A stretch of DNA of 64,000 nucleotides from Luteimonas aestuarii (GTDB taxonomy: Bacteria > Pseudomonadota > Gammaproteobacteria > Xanthomonadales > Xanthomonadaceae), in assembly GCF_004357985.1 (NCBI RefSeq), contig NZ_SMTF01000001.1, forward strand, positions 434,001-498,000. The letters run 5' to 3'. The translations under genes and the position numbers were made by a program. Shown piece by piece: positions 1 to 9,141 of the stretch. The notes below the pieces were generated by a model. That model was not told the DNA's origin, ran no database searches, and was given only the letters and a program-made list of their open reading frames with translations. Position 1 is the stretch's first letter. Every line of letters starts with the position of its first letter.

Positions 1-1
1 C

Positions 2-220
2 GTGACCGGGTACACGCTGATGCCCGGCAACGATGACGCCCTGCTCCGCCAGGTGGGGCTGCAACCCGGCGACGTGCTGCTGGATGTCAACGGCCAGGCC
101 TTGGACCCCGAACGCCTGCTGCAGCTGTCCGGCGAACTGCAATCCGCCGACGGCGCACGGCTCACTTTCCGCCGCGACGGCCAGACGCGGACCCTGCAAC
201 TCGGAGCCCGCGCCCCATGA
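2..220 (+). CDS. gspC: GspC, type II secretion inner-membrane protein, 3' end only
   Basis: Only the last 72 codons lie in the window; the gene begins upstream. The visible part reads as a PDZ domain: a hydrophobic strand (GYTLMPG), then LQPGDVLLDVNG, the loop typical of PDZ folds, and a final beta strand ending in ARAP. In type II secretion systems GspC is a single-pass inner-membrane protein that links the inner-membrane platform to the secretin GspD, and many GspC proteins end in a PDZ domain. The stop overlaps the gspD start by four bases (ATGA), so the two are translationally coupled. The identification rests mainly on the PDZ motif plus its place immediately before gspD. Some GspC proteins have a coiled coil here instead of a PDZ domain. 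Confidence 0.8.
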   Translation: MTGYTLMPGNDDALLRQVGLQPGDVLLDVNGQALDPERLLQLSGELQSADGARLTFRRDGQTRTLQLGARAP

Positions 221-2253
221 TCCGCATCTCCGCACTCGCCATGGTGCTTTGCCTGGCGCTGGCGCCGGCGTGCGCTGCGAACGCGCAGGCGACACAGGAT
301 GCAGCCGCCGCGATGCGCATGCAGAACGTGGACCTGCGTGCCTTCATCCAGGACGTGGCGCGCGCCACCGGTACGACCTTCATCGTCGATCCACGCGTCC
401 AGGGCAGCGTGGACGTGCATCGCCAGCAGGCGATGGACAACCAGGACCTGATCGGCGTGCTGCTGGCGGTGCTGCGCGCCAATGGCCTGGTGGCGGTGCC
501 ATCCGGGCGGGCCACCTATCGCATCGTCCCGGACGACAGCGCTGCGCAGCAGCCCGGTTCACTGGGTGGCAGTGGCTACGGATTCGCCACCGAAGTGTTC
601 AACCTGCAGCGCCTGGATGCCCGCGTGGCCGCCGAAACGCTCAAGCCGCTGGTCGGGCGCGGCGGCGTGGTCATGGCGCTGCCGCAGGGCAACCGGCTGC
701 TGGTTGCCGACTACGCCGACAACATCCGCCGGGTGCGCGGCCTGGTCGAGCGCATCGACCGCGACAGCGGCAGCATCGACACCGTGACCCTGCGCAATAC
801 GTCCGCGCGCGAGATGGCTGGCACGCTGGCGGGCGTGTTCGGCATCGCCGGCAACGATCCCGGCAACGTGCTGTCGATCCTGCCGGTGGACAGCAGCAAC
901 TCGCTGGTCGTGCGCGGCGAGGCATCGCTGGTGCGCCAGGTGACGCAGATGGCGATGGACCTGGATGGACGCGCCGAACGCAGCGGCGACGTGGCGGTGG
1001 TCAAGCTGCAGCACGCCAGTGCCGACCAGCTGTTGCCGGTGCTGCAGCAGCTCATCGGGCAGGCACCGGATGGCGCCACCGCCAATGGCGCGACGCAGGG
1101 CCCGGCGGTCGATGCCGCGAACGCGCAGGTCATTGCGCCCGCCGGCGGCAAGCGCCCGACCATCGTCCGCTACCCGGGCTCCAATTCGCTGGTGATCCAC
1201 GCCGACCCCGACACCCAGCGGACCTTGCTGGAAGTCATCCGCCAGCTCGACGAACGCCGCCAGCAGGTGCTGGTGGAGGCGATCGTGGTGGAGATCTCAG
1301 ATGACGCCGCACGCAAGCTCGGCGCGCAGCTGGTGGTGGCCGGGCGCGATGGCAACGTGCCGATCGCCGCGACGCAGTTCTCGACCGCCGACGTCGGCAT
1401 CCTGCCGCTGGCCGGGGCGGCATTGGCCGGGCGCCGCGACGGCGATGGCGATGGCGACGACACCATCGGCGACCTGGCACGCGAGGCCGCGGCGCGCTCG
1501 CTGTTCGGCCTGAGCGGCAGCCTGTTCGGCATCGGCGGACGCAGTGGCGACAACCTCTTCGGCCTGGTGATCAATGCGGTGCAGAACGATACCGCCAGCA
1601 ACCTCCTGTCCACGCCCTCCATCCTCACCCTGGACAACGAAGAAGCGCGCATCCTGGTCGGGCAGGAGGTGCCGCTGACCACGGGCGAGGCCCTGAGCAA
1701 CAACTTCGACAACGCCTTCCGCACCATCCAGCGCGAGGACGTGGGCGTGCAGCTCACCGTGCGTCCGCAGATCAACGCGGGCGGCGGCATCACCCTGCGA
1801 ATCAAGCAGGAAGTCTCCGCCGTGGCCGGCCCGGTGAGCAGCGACTACCAGGAGCTGATCCTCAACAAGCGCGAGATCGAGACCAACGTGGTGGTCGACG
1901 ACGGCGCGATGGTGGTGCTGGGCGGCCTGCTGGACCAGAGCGACCGCAACACGCTGCAGAAGGTGCCGCTGCTGGGCGACATCCCGGTGATCGGCGGGCT
2001 GTTCCGCAGCCGTTCGCGCACCGGCAACAAGACCAACCTGATGGTGTTCCTGCGCCCGACGATCGTCGGCGGCGCCGAGGACGCGCAGCGCGAGACCGCA
2101 CGCCGCTACGGCTACATCCGCGACCGCCAGCTGCGCGACGGCCACGCCGAAGCCGCGCTCGACACCCTGGTACGCGAGTACCTGATGACCACGCCGCCGA
2201 CGATGCCGGTGCCTGCCGCGCCCGCGCCGGCAACGACGACCGAAGCGCCATGA
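217..2253 (+). CDS. gspD: GspD, type II secretion secretin
   Basis: This 678-residue protein forms the outer-membrane channel through which folded exoenzymes leave the periplasm. A Sec signal peptide covers about residues 1-25 (ALAMVLCLALAPACAANAQA). It is followed by the periplasmic N0 domain (MQNVDLRAFIQDVARATG) and three N1-N3 ring repeats, each with an LxxxDAxxAAETLKPL-type helix. The C-terminal secretin domain carries the family signature VPLLGDIPVIGGLF near residue 583. A glycine- and aspartate-rich insertion (GRRDGDGDGDDT, about residues 405-420) sits before the barrel. The last 30 residues are proline/alanine-rich and may be the pilotin-binding tail. The gene overlaps gspC and gspE by four bases each. 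In this gene order (C, D, E first) the operon resembles xcs rather than xps of Xanthomonas, where D is last. Confidence 0.95.
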   Translation: MIRISALAMVLCLALAPACAANAQATQDAAAAMRMQNVDLRAFIQDVARATGTTFIVDPRVQGSVDVHRQQAMDNQDLIGVLLAVLRANGLVAVPSGRATYRIVPDDSAAQQPGSLGGSGYGFATEVFNLQRLDARVAAETLKPLVGRGGVVMALPQGNRLLVADYADNIRRVRGLVERIDRDSGSIDTVTLRNTSAREMAGTLAGVFGIAGNDPGNVLSILPVDSSNSLVVRGEASLVRQVTQMAMDLDGRAERSGDVAVVKLQHASADQLLPVLQQLIGQAPDGATANGATQGPAVDAANAQVIAPAGGKRPTIVRYPGSNSLVIHADPDTQRTLLEVIRQLDERRQQVLVEAIVVEISDDAARKLGAQLVVAGRDGNVPIAATQFSTADVGILPLAGAALAGRRDGDGDGDDTIGDLAREAAARSLFGLSGSLFGIGGRSGDNLFGLVINAVQNDTASNLLSTPSILTLDNEEARILVGQEVPLTTGEALSNNFDNAFRTIQREDVGVQLTVRPQINAGGGITLRIKQEVSAVAGPVSSDYQELILNKREIETNVVVDDGAMVVLGGLLDQSDRNTLQKVPLLGDIPVIGGLFRSRSRTGNKTNLMVFLRPTIVGGAEDAQRETARRYGYIRDRQLRDGHAEAALDTLVREYLMTTPPTMPVPAAPAPATTTEAP

Positions 2254-3743
2254 GCCTGGCTTCGCCCGCGCTGCCCTACGCCTTCGCGCGCCGCCACGGC
2301 GTGCTGGTGCTGGACGACGCATGCGACGCCCCGGTCGTCGGCCTTCGCGAAGGCGGTGACGCGCAGGCACTGGTGGAAGTGCGCCGACTGCTGGGCCGCG
2401 GGCTGCGCGTCGAAACGATGCCCGTGTCCAACTTCGACCGCCGCCTGTCGGAACTGTATGCCGACGCCGGGCTCGATGCGGCCGCCCGCGTCGAAGGGAT
2501 CGATGCCGACAGCACGCTGGATGCCCTGCTCGAGGACCTGCCGGCCACTGCCGACCTGCTCGATACCCAGGACGATGCTCCGGTCATCCGCCTGATCAAC
2601 GGCCTGATCGCCGAAGCGGTGCGCCTGGGCGCGTCGGACGTGCATATCGAATCGTTCGAATCGTCGCTGCGCGTGCGCCTGCGCGTGGACGGGGTGATGC
2701 GCGAGGCCGCCACGCTGCCTGCGCGGATCGCCCCGCTGCTGGTGTCGCGCGTGAAAGTGATGGCGCGCCTGGATATCGCCGAGAAGCGCGTGCCGCAGGA
2801 CGGGCGGGTGTCGCTGGCGATGGGCGCGCGCAGCTTCGACGTGCGCGTCTCGACCCTGCCCACCCGCGGCGGCGAACGCGTGGTGATGCGCATCCTCGAC
2901 AAGGATGCCGGCATGCGCTCGCTGGCCGAACTGGGCATGGACGGCGCGGTGTTGTCCGCGTTGCGCGAGGCGCTGCGCATACCGAACGGCATCGTGCTGG
3001 TCACCGGCCCCACCGGGTCGGGCAAGACCACAACGCTGTACGCCGCGCTGTCCACGCTCAACGACGGCGAGCGCAACATCCTGACCGTCGAGGACCCGGT
3101 GGAGTACGCGATCGATGGCGTCGGCCAGACCCAGGTCAACACCCGCGTCGGCATGACGTTCGCCGCGGGATTGCGCGCCATCCTGCGCCAGGACCCGGAC
3201 GTGGTGATGGTCGGCGAGATCCGCGACGGCGAGACCGCGAAGATCGCGGTGCAGGCCAGCCTGACCGGCCACCTGGTGCTGTCCACGGTACACACCAACG
3301 ATGCCGCGGGTGCCATCACCCGGCTGCGCGACCTGGGCATCGAGCCCTTCCTGCTCGCCTCCAGCCTGCGCCTGGTGCTGGCGCAGCGGCTGGTGCGCCG
3401 GCTGTGCCCGCACTGCCGCGCGGTCGACGACGCGGCGCGCCCGCTCGCGCGCATGGCCATGCCCGGCTTCGACGGCCCGGTGTACCGTGCGATGGGCTGC
3501 GACCATTGCCGGCACACCGGCTACGCCGGACGCACTGGCATCCATGAGGTGATCGCGGTGGACGATGCGATCCGGCGGCTGGTGGCCGAGGACGCGGGTG
3601 AGGATGCGCTGGTCCGCGCCGCGTTCGCGCAGGGGCGTCGCCTGGCCGACAGTGCCCACGCCTGCGTGGCCGCCGGCATCACCACGCTGGAAGAAGCCTA
3701 TCGCGTGGCGCGACCCGAAGGCGGGGCCGATGGCGGCGTTTGA
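2250..3743 (+). CDS. gspE: GspE, type II secretion ATPase
   Basis: This 497-residue cytoplasmic AAA-type ATPase powers pseudopilus assembly. Visible motifs in order are the N-terminal GspL-binding region, the N2E domain (ASDVHIES), Walker A GPTGSGKTTT near residues 253-262, the Asp box, Walker B (LRQDPDVVMVGEIRD), the His box (GHLVLSTVHTNDA) and a tetracysteine zinc motif (CPHC near 386, CDHC near 417). All are characteristic of the GspE/PulE family, and the length is normal. The ATG overlaps the gspD stop (ATGA), and the end overlaps the gspF start by 14 bases. PilB of type IV pili is related, but the flanking genes settle the assignment. Confidence 0.96.
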   Translation: MSLASPALPYAFARRHGVLVLDDACDAPVVGLREGGDAQALVEVRRLLGRGLRVETMPVSNFDRRLSELYADAGLDAAARVEGIDADSTLDALLEDLPATADLLDTQDDAPVIRLINGLIAEAVRLGASDVHIESFESSLRVRLRVDGVMREAATLPARIAPLLVSRVKVMARLDIAEKRVPQDGRVSLAMGARSFDVRVSTLPTRGGERVVMRILDKDAGMRSLAELGMDGAVLSALREALRIPNGIVLVTGPTGSGKTTTLYAALSTLNDGERNILTVEDPVEYAIDGVGQTQVNTRVGMTFAAGLRAILRQDPDVVMVGEIRDGETAKIAVQASLTGHLVLSTVHTNDAAGAITRLRDLGIEPFLLASSLRLVLAQRLVRRLCPHCRAVDDAARPLARMAMPGFDGPVYRAMGCDHCRHTGYAGRTGIHEVIAVDDAIRRLVAEDAGEDALVRAAFAQGRRLADSAHACVAAGITTLEEAYRVARPEGGADGGV

Positions 3744-4938
3744 CTACGCCGCCCTCGATGCGGGGGGGCGCCTGCATACCGGCGTGGTCGCGGCCGCGGG
3801 CCCGCGAGAGGCGCGGCGGCTGCTGGAAGAGCGCCAGTTGGTACCGGTTCGCCTGGATGCAACGCGCGACGATGCGTCGGGAACCGCACCGCGTTTCGCC
3901 TTCACGCGTTTCGGTACGCGCGACCTGAGCCTGTTCACCCGGCAGCTGGCGACGCTTGCCGCGACTGCACCGCTGGAGGAAGCCTTGCGCACCATCGGCA
4001 CGCAGTCCGAGCGCGCCCACGTCCGCCGCGTGGTGATGGGCGTGCATCGCGGACTGGTGGAGGGCTTCCGCCTGGCCGATGCGATGGCGCGGCAAGGCAA
4101 GGCGTTCCCGCCGCTGTACCGCGCCATGGTCGCCGCTGGCGAGCGCTCCGGCGCGCTGCCGCAGATCCTCGAACGGTTGGCGGACCTGCTCGAACGACAG
4201 CAGCAGGTCCGCGCGCGCCTCACCAGCGCGCTGGTCTATCCCGCCGCACTCGCGTCCACGGCGCTGGCGGTGGTCGTCGCGCTCATGGTGTTCGTGGTGC
4301 CCAAGGTGGTGGAACAGTTCGATTCGATGGGCCGCACCCTGCCTTGGCTGACGCGCGCGGTGATCGGTGTCTCGGAGGTGCTGACCGGGTGGGGCTGGCT
4401 GCTGGGCTTGCTGGTCGTACCGGCGATCGCCGCTGCCCTGCACCTGCTGCGCAAACCCGGGTACAGGCTGCGCTTCGACGCCATGCTGCTGCGCCTGCCG
4501 GGTATTGGCCGCGTGCTGCGCGACGTGCACGGCGCGCGCATGGCGCGCACGCTGGCGATCATGCTGGGCAGCGGGCTGCCGCTGGTCGAAGGGCTGGCCG
4601 CGACGGCGCGCACCCAGGTCAACCAGGTGCTGCGGCAGGCGACGCTGGGCATGGCCGAGGCCATCCATGAAGGCAGCAGCCTGTCGACGGCGATGAAGCG
4701 CGCCGGCGTGTTCCCGCCGACGCTGCTGTACATGGCTTCCAGCGGCGAGAACAGCGGCCAGCTGGCACCCATGCTCGACCGCGCCGCCGACTACCTCGAG
4801 CGCGAGTTCAACACCTTCACCACCGCCGCGATGAGCCTGCTCGAGCCGGCGATCATCGTGGCGATGGGCGGCATCGTGGCGGTGATCGTGCTGTCGATCC
4901 TGCTGCCGATCCTGCAGTTCAACACCATGGCGCTTTGA
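3730..4938 (+). CDS. gspF: GspF, type II secretion inner-membrane platform protein
   Basis: This 402-residue polytopic protein is the membrane platform that couples GspE to pseudopilus growth. It shows the duplicated GspF domain: one copy around residues 60-185 (FTRQLATLAATAPLEEAL) and a second around 265-395 (ARTLAIMLGSGLPLVEGL). Three membrane segments are visible, near residues 165-195, 220-240 and 375-400. The ATG at 3730 gives the family N-terminus MAAFDYAALDAGG, which starts GspF proteins directly with the conserved F-Y-A pattern. Longer in-frame starts lie inside gspE and would add unrelated residues. It overlaps gspE by 14 bases. A gap of 88 bases separates it from gspG. Confidence 0.95.
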   Translation: MAAFDYAALDAGGRLHTGVVAAAGPREARRLLEERQLVPVRLDATRDDASGTAPRFAFTRFGTRDLSLFTRQLATLAATAPLEEALRTIGTQSERAHVRRVVMGVHRGLVEGFRLADAMARQGKAFPPLYRAMVAAGERSGALPQILERLADLLERQQQVRARLTSALVYPAALASTALAVVVALMVFVVPKVVEQFDSMGRTLPWLTRAVIGVSEVLTGWGWLLGLLVVPAIAAALHLLRKPGYRLRFDAMLLRLPGIGRVLRDVHGARMARTLAIMLGSGLPLVEGLAATARTQVNQVLRQATLGMAEAIHEGSSLSTAMKRAGVFPPTLLYMASSGENSGQLAPMLDRAADYLEREFNTFTTAAMSLLEPAIIVAMGGIVAVIVLSILLPILQFNTMAL

Positions 4939-5026
4939 GGCGGAACAGGCGGTCGCCGACCGGCGGTTGCCGAATCCATCGACTGGAAACACGTCGCGAC
5001 ACCCACGAAACAGGAAGCACAGACCG

Positions 5027-5479
5027 ATGCGCCAGCGAACCACCAACGCCCCATCAAGAGTCGTCGGGCAACGCGGCTTCACCCTCATCGAACTGATGGT
5101 GGTGATCGTCATCCTTGGCCTGCTGGCCACGGTGGTGATGATCAACGTCATGCCCAGCCAGGACCGTGCGATGGTCGAAAAGGCGCGCGCCGACATCTCG
5201 GTGCTGGAGCAGGCACTCGATGCCTACCGGCTCGACCAGTTGGCCTACCCGCGCACCGAGCAGGGACTGCAGGCCCTGGTATCGGCACCGGCGGGGCTGG
5301 CGCGTCCGGAACGCTATCGTCCCGGTGGATACATCCGCAGGCTTCCGGCCGACCCGTGGGGCAACCCCTACCAGTACCGGCAACCGGGACGCCGCGGTGC
5401 CTTCGACGTGTTCTCGTTCGGTGCCGATGGCGTGGAAGGCGGCGAAGGCGACAACGCCGACATCGGCAACTGGCAATGA
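5027..5479 (+). CDS. gspG: GspG, major pseudopilin
   Basis: GspG is the main subunit of the type II pseudopilus. The protein (150 residues) has a short basic leader ending in glycine, then FTLIELMVVIVILG, the prepilin peptidase site with Glu at +5 and a hydrophobic helix. Downstream are the GspG hallmarks: an ALDAYRLD helix, YPRTEQGLQAL, the DPWGNPYQY motif and a calcium-site-like C-terminus (FSFGADGVEGGEGDNADIGNW). The ATG at 5027 is preceded by AGGA at a good distance and gives a leader of usual length. An upstream ATG at 4967 lacks such a site. It follows gspF by 88 bases, with no terminator visible, so it is probably cotranscribed. Confidence 0.96.
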   Translation: MRQRTTNAPSRVVGQRGFTLIELMVVIVILGLLATVVMINVMPSQDRAMVEKARADISVLEQALDAYRLDQLAYPRTEQGLQALVSAPAGLARPERYRPGGYIRRLPADPWGNPYQYRQPGRRGAFDVFSFGADGVEGGEGDNADIGNWQ

Positions 5480-5489
5480 CAGCGATGTG

Positions 5490-6059
5490 ATGGGTAACTG
5501 GGTGATGGTCGGTTCGTCATCGGCGGGTTGTGACCAGGCGAAGCGTGCCAACGGCAACGCCGTGGCGCGGTTGAGGCCGTTTGCAGTCACGAACCGCAAG
5601 CCACGAATCACGGCGCCGCCCGGCTTCACCCTCGTCGAACTGATGGTGGTGCTGGCGATCCTCGGCGTGGCCGGGGCCGCGGTCGCGCTGTCGCTGCCCC
5701 CCGGCGATGCCAGCCTGCACCGGCAGGCCGACGCCTTCGCCCTGCACCTGCAGCGTGCGCGCGAGGAAGCCATCCTCGCGGCGCGTCCCGTCCGCGTGCG
5801 GGCCGACGCCGACGGTTATGCGTTCGAGGCGCGCACCGGCCGTGCCTGGCAGCCGCTGGCCGCGCCCGCCTTCGCGTCGCGCCGCTGGCAAGGCGAAACG
5901 AGGCCCCTGCTCGCGCCGCGCGAACCGCACGTCACGTTTGCGTTCGAGCCTACGGGGAGTGCGGAAGCACGCACGTTGGTGCTGGCACTGGGCGACCATC
6001 GCGCCGCCGTCGTCGTCGAGGTCGCAGGCAAGGTCCGGGTGGACGATGCGATGCGCTGA
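5490..6059 (+). CDS. gspH: GspH, minor pseudopilin
   Basis: This minor pseudopilin belongs to the GspH/FimT family. The cleavage site is PPG followed by FTLVELMVVLAILG, then a long hydrophobic helix. The C-terminal domain has the typical GspH helix (ADAFALHLQRAREEAILAARP) followed by beta strands. Taken from the ATG at 5490 the leader is about 45 residues, which is long for a prepilin. A GTG at 5562 would give a leader of about 21 residues and is a serious alternative. The end overlaps the gspI start by 14 bases. By analogy with other systems it joins GspI, GspJ and GspK in the pseudopilus tip complex. The assignment is firm and the start is not. Confidence 0.88.
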   Translation: MGNWVMVGSSSAGCDQAKRANGNAVARLRPFAVTNRKPRITAPPGFTLVELMVVLAILGVAGAAVALSLPPGDASLHRQADAFALHLQRAREEAILAARPVRVRADADGYAFEARTGRAWQPLAAPAFASRRWQGETRPLLAPREPHVTFAFEPTGSAEARTLVLALGDHRAAVVVEVAGKVRVDDAMR

Positions 6060-6426
6060 CCGTCAATCCGGGTTTTCGCTGATCGAGCTGCTGGTGGCGA
6101 TGGCCGTGTTCGCGCTGGTGGTGCTGGCCCTGCTCAACCTGTCGGGGGAGAGTACGCGCACGGCGGCGCACGTGGAGGAACGCGTGCTCGCCGGCATCGT
6201 TGCGCAGAACCTGGCCGCAGAAGCCATGCTGCTCGAGCCGCGCGCACTCGCAACACCCGCTGCCGGGGTGGAAGAGCTGGGGGGGCGTCGCTGGCGCTGG
6301 CTGCGCGAGCCCAGCGAGGTCGATACCGGCGACGGTGGACGCTTGCTGGCGATACGGGTGCGCGTCGGCCCGGGCGACGGCGACCGCGTCAGCATCGACA
6401 CGCAGTTGTTCCGGGCCGTGCCGTGA
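6046..6426 (+). CDS. gspI: GspI, minor pseudopilin
   Basis: This 126-residue minor pseudopilin has a very short leader (MRCADRQSG) followed by FSLIELLVAMAVFALVV, with Glu at +5. The remainder contains GspI-family features: VAQNLAAEAML in the first helix region, then a short beta-rich domain with RRWRWLREPSEV and a final DTQLFRAVP strand. GspI nucleates the tip complex with GspJ and GspK. It overlaps gspH by 14 bases at its 5' end and gspJ by four bases at its 3' end, a spacing that suggests coupled translation and fixed stoichiometry of the tip proteins. Length is normal for the family. Confidence 0.93.
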   Translation: MRCADRQSGFSLIELLVAMAVFALVVLALLNLSGESTRTAAHVEERVLAGIVAQNLAAEAMLLEPRALATPAAGVEELGGRRWRWLREPSEVDTGDGGRLLAIRVRVGPGDGDRVSIDTQLFRAVP

Positions 6427-7049
6427 CGCGACAGCCACGTCGCGCGCAGCGCACGCACGCACGCAGCCGGGGATTCACCCTGCTGGAGATGCTGGTCGCG
6501 ATGGCGGTGTTCGCGCTGCTCTCGGGTGCCGCGGTGCTGGCGCTGGCCCATGCCGCCGACCAGCAGGCCGCGGTGCGCACCCACCTGGACCGGATGTCGC
6601 AGCTGCAGCTGGCGCACGGCCTGCTGCAGGCCGATCTGTCGCAGGCCGTCGCACGCCGCACGCGCCGCCCCGATGGCGGCGCCGACCGCCATGCCTTCAA
6701 CGCCGCCCCGCGTGATCCGCGCCTGCCGCTGCTGGCCTTCGTGCGCCATGGTTGGGACAACCCGGACGACGCGCCACGCGCATCGCTGCAGTACGTCGAG
6801 TACCGCATCGCCGATGGCCGGCTGGAGCGCAGCGCGCGCAGCGACCTGGATGGTGCCCGCCCGGGCACGCCGCAGGTGCTGCTGGAGGGAGTGCGCGCCG
6901 GATCGCTCGCATTCCACGTCCAAGGGCGCTGGAACGATGGCTGGATCGGTGGCCAGGAGGCGTTGCCCGACGCCGTGGCACTGGAGCTCGAGCTGGAGCA
7001 TTACGGCCGTGTGCGCCAGGTGTTCCTGCTGCCCGGTGCGTCGACATGA
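6423..7049 (+). CDS. gspJ: GspJ, minor pseudopilin
   Basis: This 208-residue minor pseudopilin starts at a GTG overlapping the gspI stop by four bases. The leader of about 17 basic residues (QPRRAQRTHARSRG) is cut before FTLLEMLVAMAVFALLSG, with Glu at +5. The soluble domain has the GspJ pattern: RMSQLQLAHGLLQADLSQAVAR early, then PLLAFVRHGWDNPDD, YVEYRIADGRLER and a C-terminal EHYGRVRQVFLLPG. It is larger than GspI, as expected. It forms the pseudopilus tip with GspI and GspK. The stop overlaps the gspK ATG by four bases. Confidence 0.93.
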   Translation: MTRQPRRAQRTHARSRGFTLLEMLVAMAVFALLSGAAVLALAHAADQQAAVRTHLDRMSQLQLAHGLLQADLSQAVARRTRRPDGGADRHAFNAAPRDPRLPLLAFVRHGWDNPDDAPRASLQYVEYRIADGRLERSARSDLDGARPGTPQVLLEGVRAGSLAFHVQGRWNDGWIGGQEALPDAVALELELEHYGRVRQVFLLPGAST

Positions 7050-8038
7050 GTCGGCACTGTGTCCCGCCGCGGCCGCACCGGCAGGCCGGCATGGCCTTGC
7101 TGACCGTGCTGCTGCTGGCGATGGTGATGTCGGTGCTGGTGGTGGCAATGCTCGATGACGTGCGCTTCGGCCTGCGCCGCAGCGCCAATGCCAGCGACAT
7201 CGCCCAAGCGCGCTGGTACGCGCAGGGGGTCGAACAGATGGCGATGCAGCGCATCGCCGGCCTGGCGTCCGGCGGCAGCGTGGACCCGCGCCTGTGGCAG
7301 CGCCGCATCGTCGCGTTCCCGGTCGAAGAGGGGCACGTCGAAGCCACCATCGAGGATGGCAGCCGCTGCTTCAACCTCAACAGCGTGGTCGAGGGCATGC
7401 CCGGGCAGTGGCAGCGCCGCGAGCTGGGCGTACGCCAGTACCTTGCGTTGCTGGCGGCACTCGGCTTTCCCGCCGAGCAGGCCGAGACCATGGCCGACGC
7501 GCTGGTGGACTGGATCGACAGCGACCAGGTGCGCTCGCCGCGTGGCGCCGAGGATGCCGCGTACCTCGGCCTGCGGCCTGCGTATCGCACGTCGGCCACC
7601 CTGCTGGCCGACGCCAGCGAACTGCGCGCGATCCACGGCTACGCCGCGCCCGCCTATGCGCGCCTGCGCCGGCACGTCTGCGCACTGCCGATGGCCGCGC
7701 CCTCGCCGCTCAACGTCAACGCCCTGACACCGGACGATGCGCCGCTGCTGTCGATGCTCACGCTGGGCGCACTGGACCCGCTGGCCGGGGCGCGCATCAT
7801 CGCCGCGCGCCCGGCCAGCGGCTGGCGCGACGCCGTCGCGTTCTGGGCGACGCCCGGCCTTGCGAGCAGCGACGTGCCGAGCGCCGTGTACGAACAGGTG
7901 TCGCTGCGCGGCGACTGGTTCCGCGTGTCCGCAGACGTGCGCTACATGGATGCACGCGTGGACATGGGCACCCTGCTGCACCGAAGGCCCGACGGGCGCG
8001 TGGCGCTGGTGGCACGGCGCTGGAGTGGAGAAGACTGA
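7046..8038 (+). CDS. gspK: GspK, tip pseudopilin
   Basis: This 330-residue protein is the largest pseudopilin and caps the tip. The leader ends RQAG and is followed by MALLTVLLLAMVMSVLVV. Position +5 is Thr rather than Glu, which is the normal exception for GspK. The body has the two helix-hairpin-like SAM modules seen in GspK: FNLNSVVEG and ADALVDWIDSDQ in the first part, and LNVNALTPDDAPLLSML later. Long in-frame extensions upstream of the ATG at 7046 would run antisense-like through gspJ and are rejected. It overlaps gspJ by four bases and is separated from gspL by two bases. Confidence 0.94.
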   Translation: MSRHCVPPRPHRQAGMALLTVLLLAMVMSVLVVAMLDDVRFGLRRSANASDIAQARWYAQGVEQMAMQRIAGLASGGSVDPRLWQRRIVAFPVEEGHVEATIEDGSRCFNLNSVVEGMPGQWQRRELGVRQYLALLAALGFPAEQAETMADALVDWIDSDQVRSPRGAEDAAYLGLRPAYRTSATLLADASELRAIHGYAAPAYARLRRHVCALPMAAPSPLNVNALTPDDAPLLSMLTLGALDPLAGARIIAARPASGWRDAVAFWATPGLASSDVPSAVYEQVSLRGDWFRVSADVRYMDARVDMGTLLHRRPDGRVALVARRWSGED

Positions 8039-8040
8039 CG

Positions 8041-9141
8041 ATGCGACTGGTGCTCTTGCCAAACGACCCCACGGGCGATGCCCTGTGCCTGCACATCGGC
8101 GCCGATGGCAGCCTGCTCGAACGCCGGCTGCTGCGCGCGGACGCAGCCTCGGCCGGCCCGCGCCTCCGCGCCCGCGTGGTGGTCCCGGGGACCGAGGTGC
8201 GCGCACTGTGGCGCACCTTGCCCTCACGGCGCGCGGACCAGGCGATGGCCGCGGCCCGGCTGGCGCTGGAGGACCACGTGGCCGGGGACCTGGCTGCGAT
8301 GCATGTCGCCCTCGACCCCGCCGCCGATCCCGCGATGCCGCGATGCGTGCTGGCGACCACGCACGCGTCGATGCAGGGCTGGCTGGCGCAATGCGAGCGT
8401 CTGGGCATCACGCCCGAGGCGCTGCTGCCGGACTACCTGCTGCTGCCGCCTCCGGACCACGACGAGGCACTGCATGTCGTCCACTGGCAGGGCGAGGTGC
8501 TGGCGCGAGGGCGCACGCAGGCGTTCCGCGTCGAAGCGACGCTGCTGGCCGTCGTCGCCGACGCCGACGCGATGCATGCCCTCGACGCCACCACCACCGC
8601 TGAGGCGATCTTCGCGCGCCATGCCGTTGCGGCATCTCCGGACCTTCTGCAGGGACCGTACGCACGTCGCGACGGGCCGCGCACGCGCCTGAGAAGGCGC
8701 GTGCGCGTGCTCGCGGCACTGGCGCTGTTGTCGCCCGCGCTGGTGGATGGCGCGCTCGCATTGCGGCATGCGGTGGCTGCGCAGCTGCTGCAGTCGAAGG
8801 CCACGGCGGTGCTGGCCACGCATGGTGCCGGCGGGTCGGACAGTCCCGATCCCGCGACAGCCGCTGCGGCGCTACTGTCACGGACGACCTGGCCGGACGC
8901 ATTGGCTTCGCGGATGGATCTGCTGTCGCAGGCGATTTCGCACGCGCCGGGCGCACGGCTCGACGCGCTCACGCTGGAACGCGCCGCTCCTGCCCTGGCT
9001 GGCGTGCAGCACCCCGACTCCGCGACGCTCGATGCGATCCGCACGCGCCTTGGCGACAGCGGGCTGGATGCCGTGGTAGTGGACACGCAGGCACTCGGCG
9101 ACGGCTTGCGCAGTGAGCTTTCGCTGGAGGTGCGCCCATGA
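8041..9141 (+). CDS. gspL: GspL, type II secretion actin-like platform protein
   Basis: This 366-residue protein matches GspL: an N-terminal cytoplasmic domain of the actin-like fold (about residues 1-200, with PRLRARVVVPGTEVRALWRTLP and AMAAARLALEDHVAGDL), a basic stretch (RTRLRRRVRV) just before a modest hydrophobic segment near residues 220-240, and a periplasmic ferredoxin-like C-terminus. GspL recruits GspE to the membrane and binds GspM. The membrane segment is less hydrophobic than usual. The ATG follows the gspK stop after two bases and gives the usual start of the family (MRLVLLP). It overlaps gspM by four bases. The sequence is divergent, as GspL usually is, and position supports the call strongly. 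Confidence 0.9.
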   Translation: MRLVLLPNDPTGDALCLHIGADGSLLERRLLRADAASAGPRLRARVVVPGTEVRALWRTLPSRRADQAMAAARLALEDHVAGDLAAMHVALDPAADPAMPRCVLATTHASMQGWLAQCERLGITPEALLPDYLLLPPPDHDEALHVVHWQGEVLARGRTQAFRVEATLLAVVADADAMHALDATTTAEAIFARHAVAASPDLLQGPYARRDGPRTRLRRRVRVLAALALLSPALVDGALALRHAVAAQLLQSKATAVLATHGAGGSDSPDPATAAAALLSRTTWPDALASRMDLLSQAISHAPGARLDALTLERAAPALAGVQHPDSATLDAIRTRLGDSGLDAVVVDTQALGDGLRSELSLEVRP

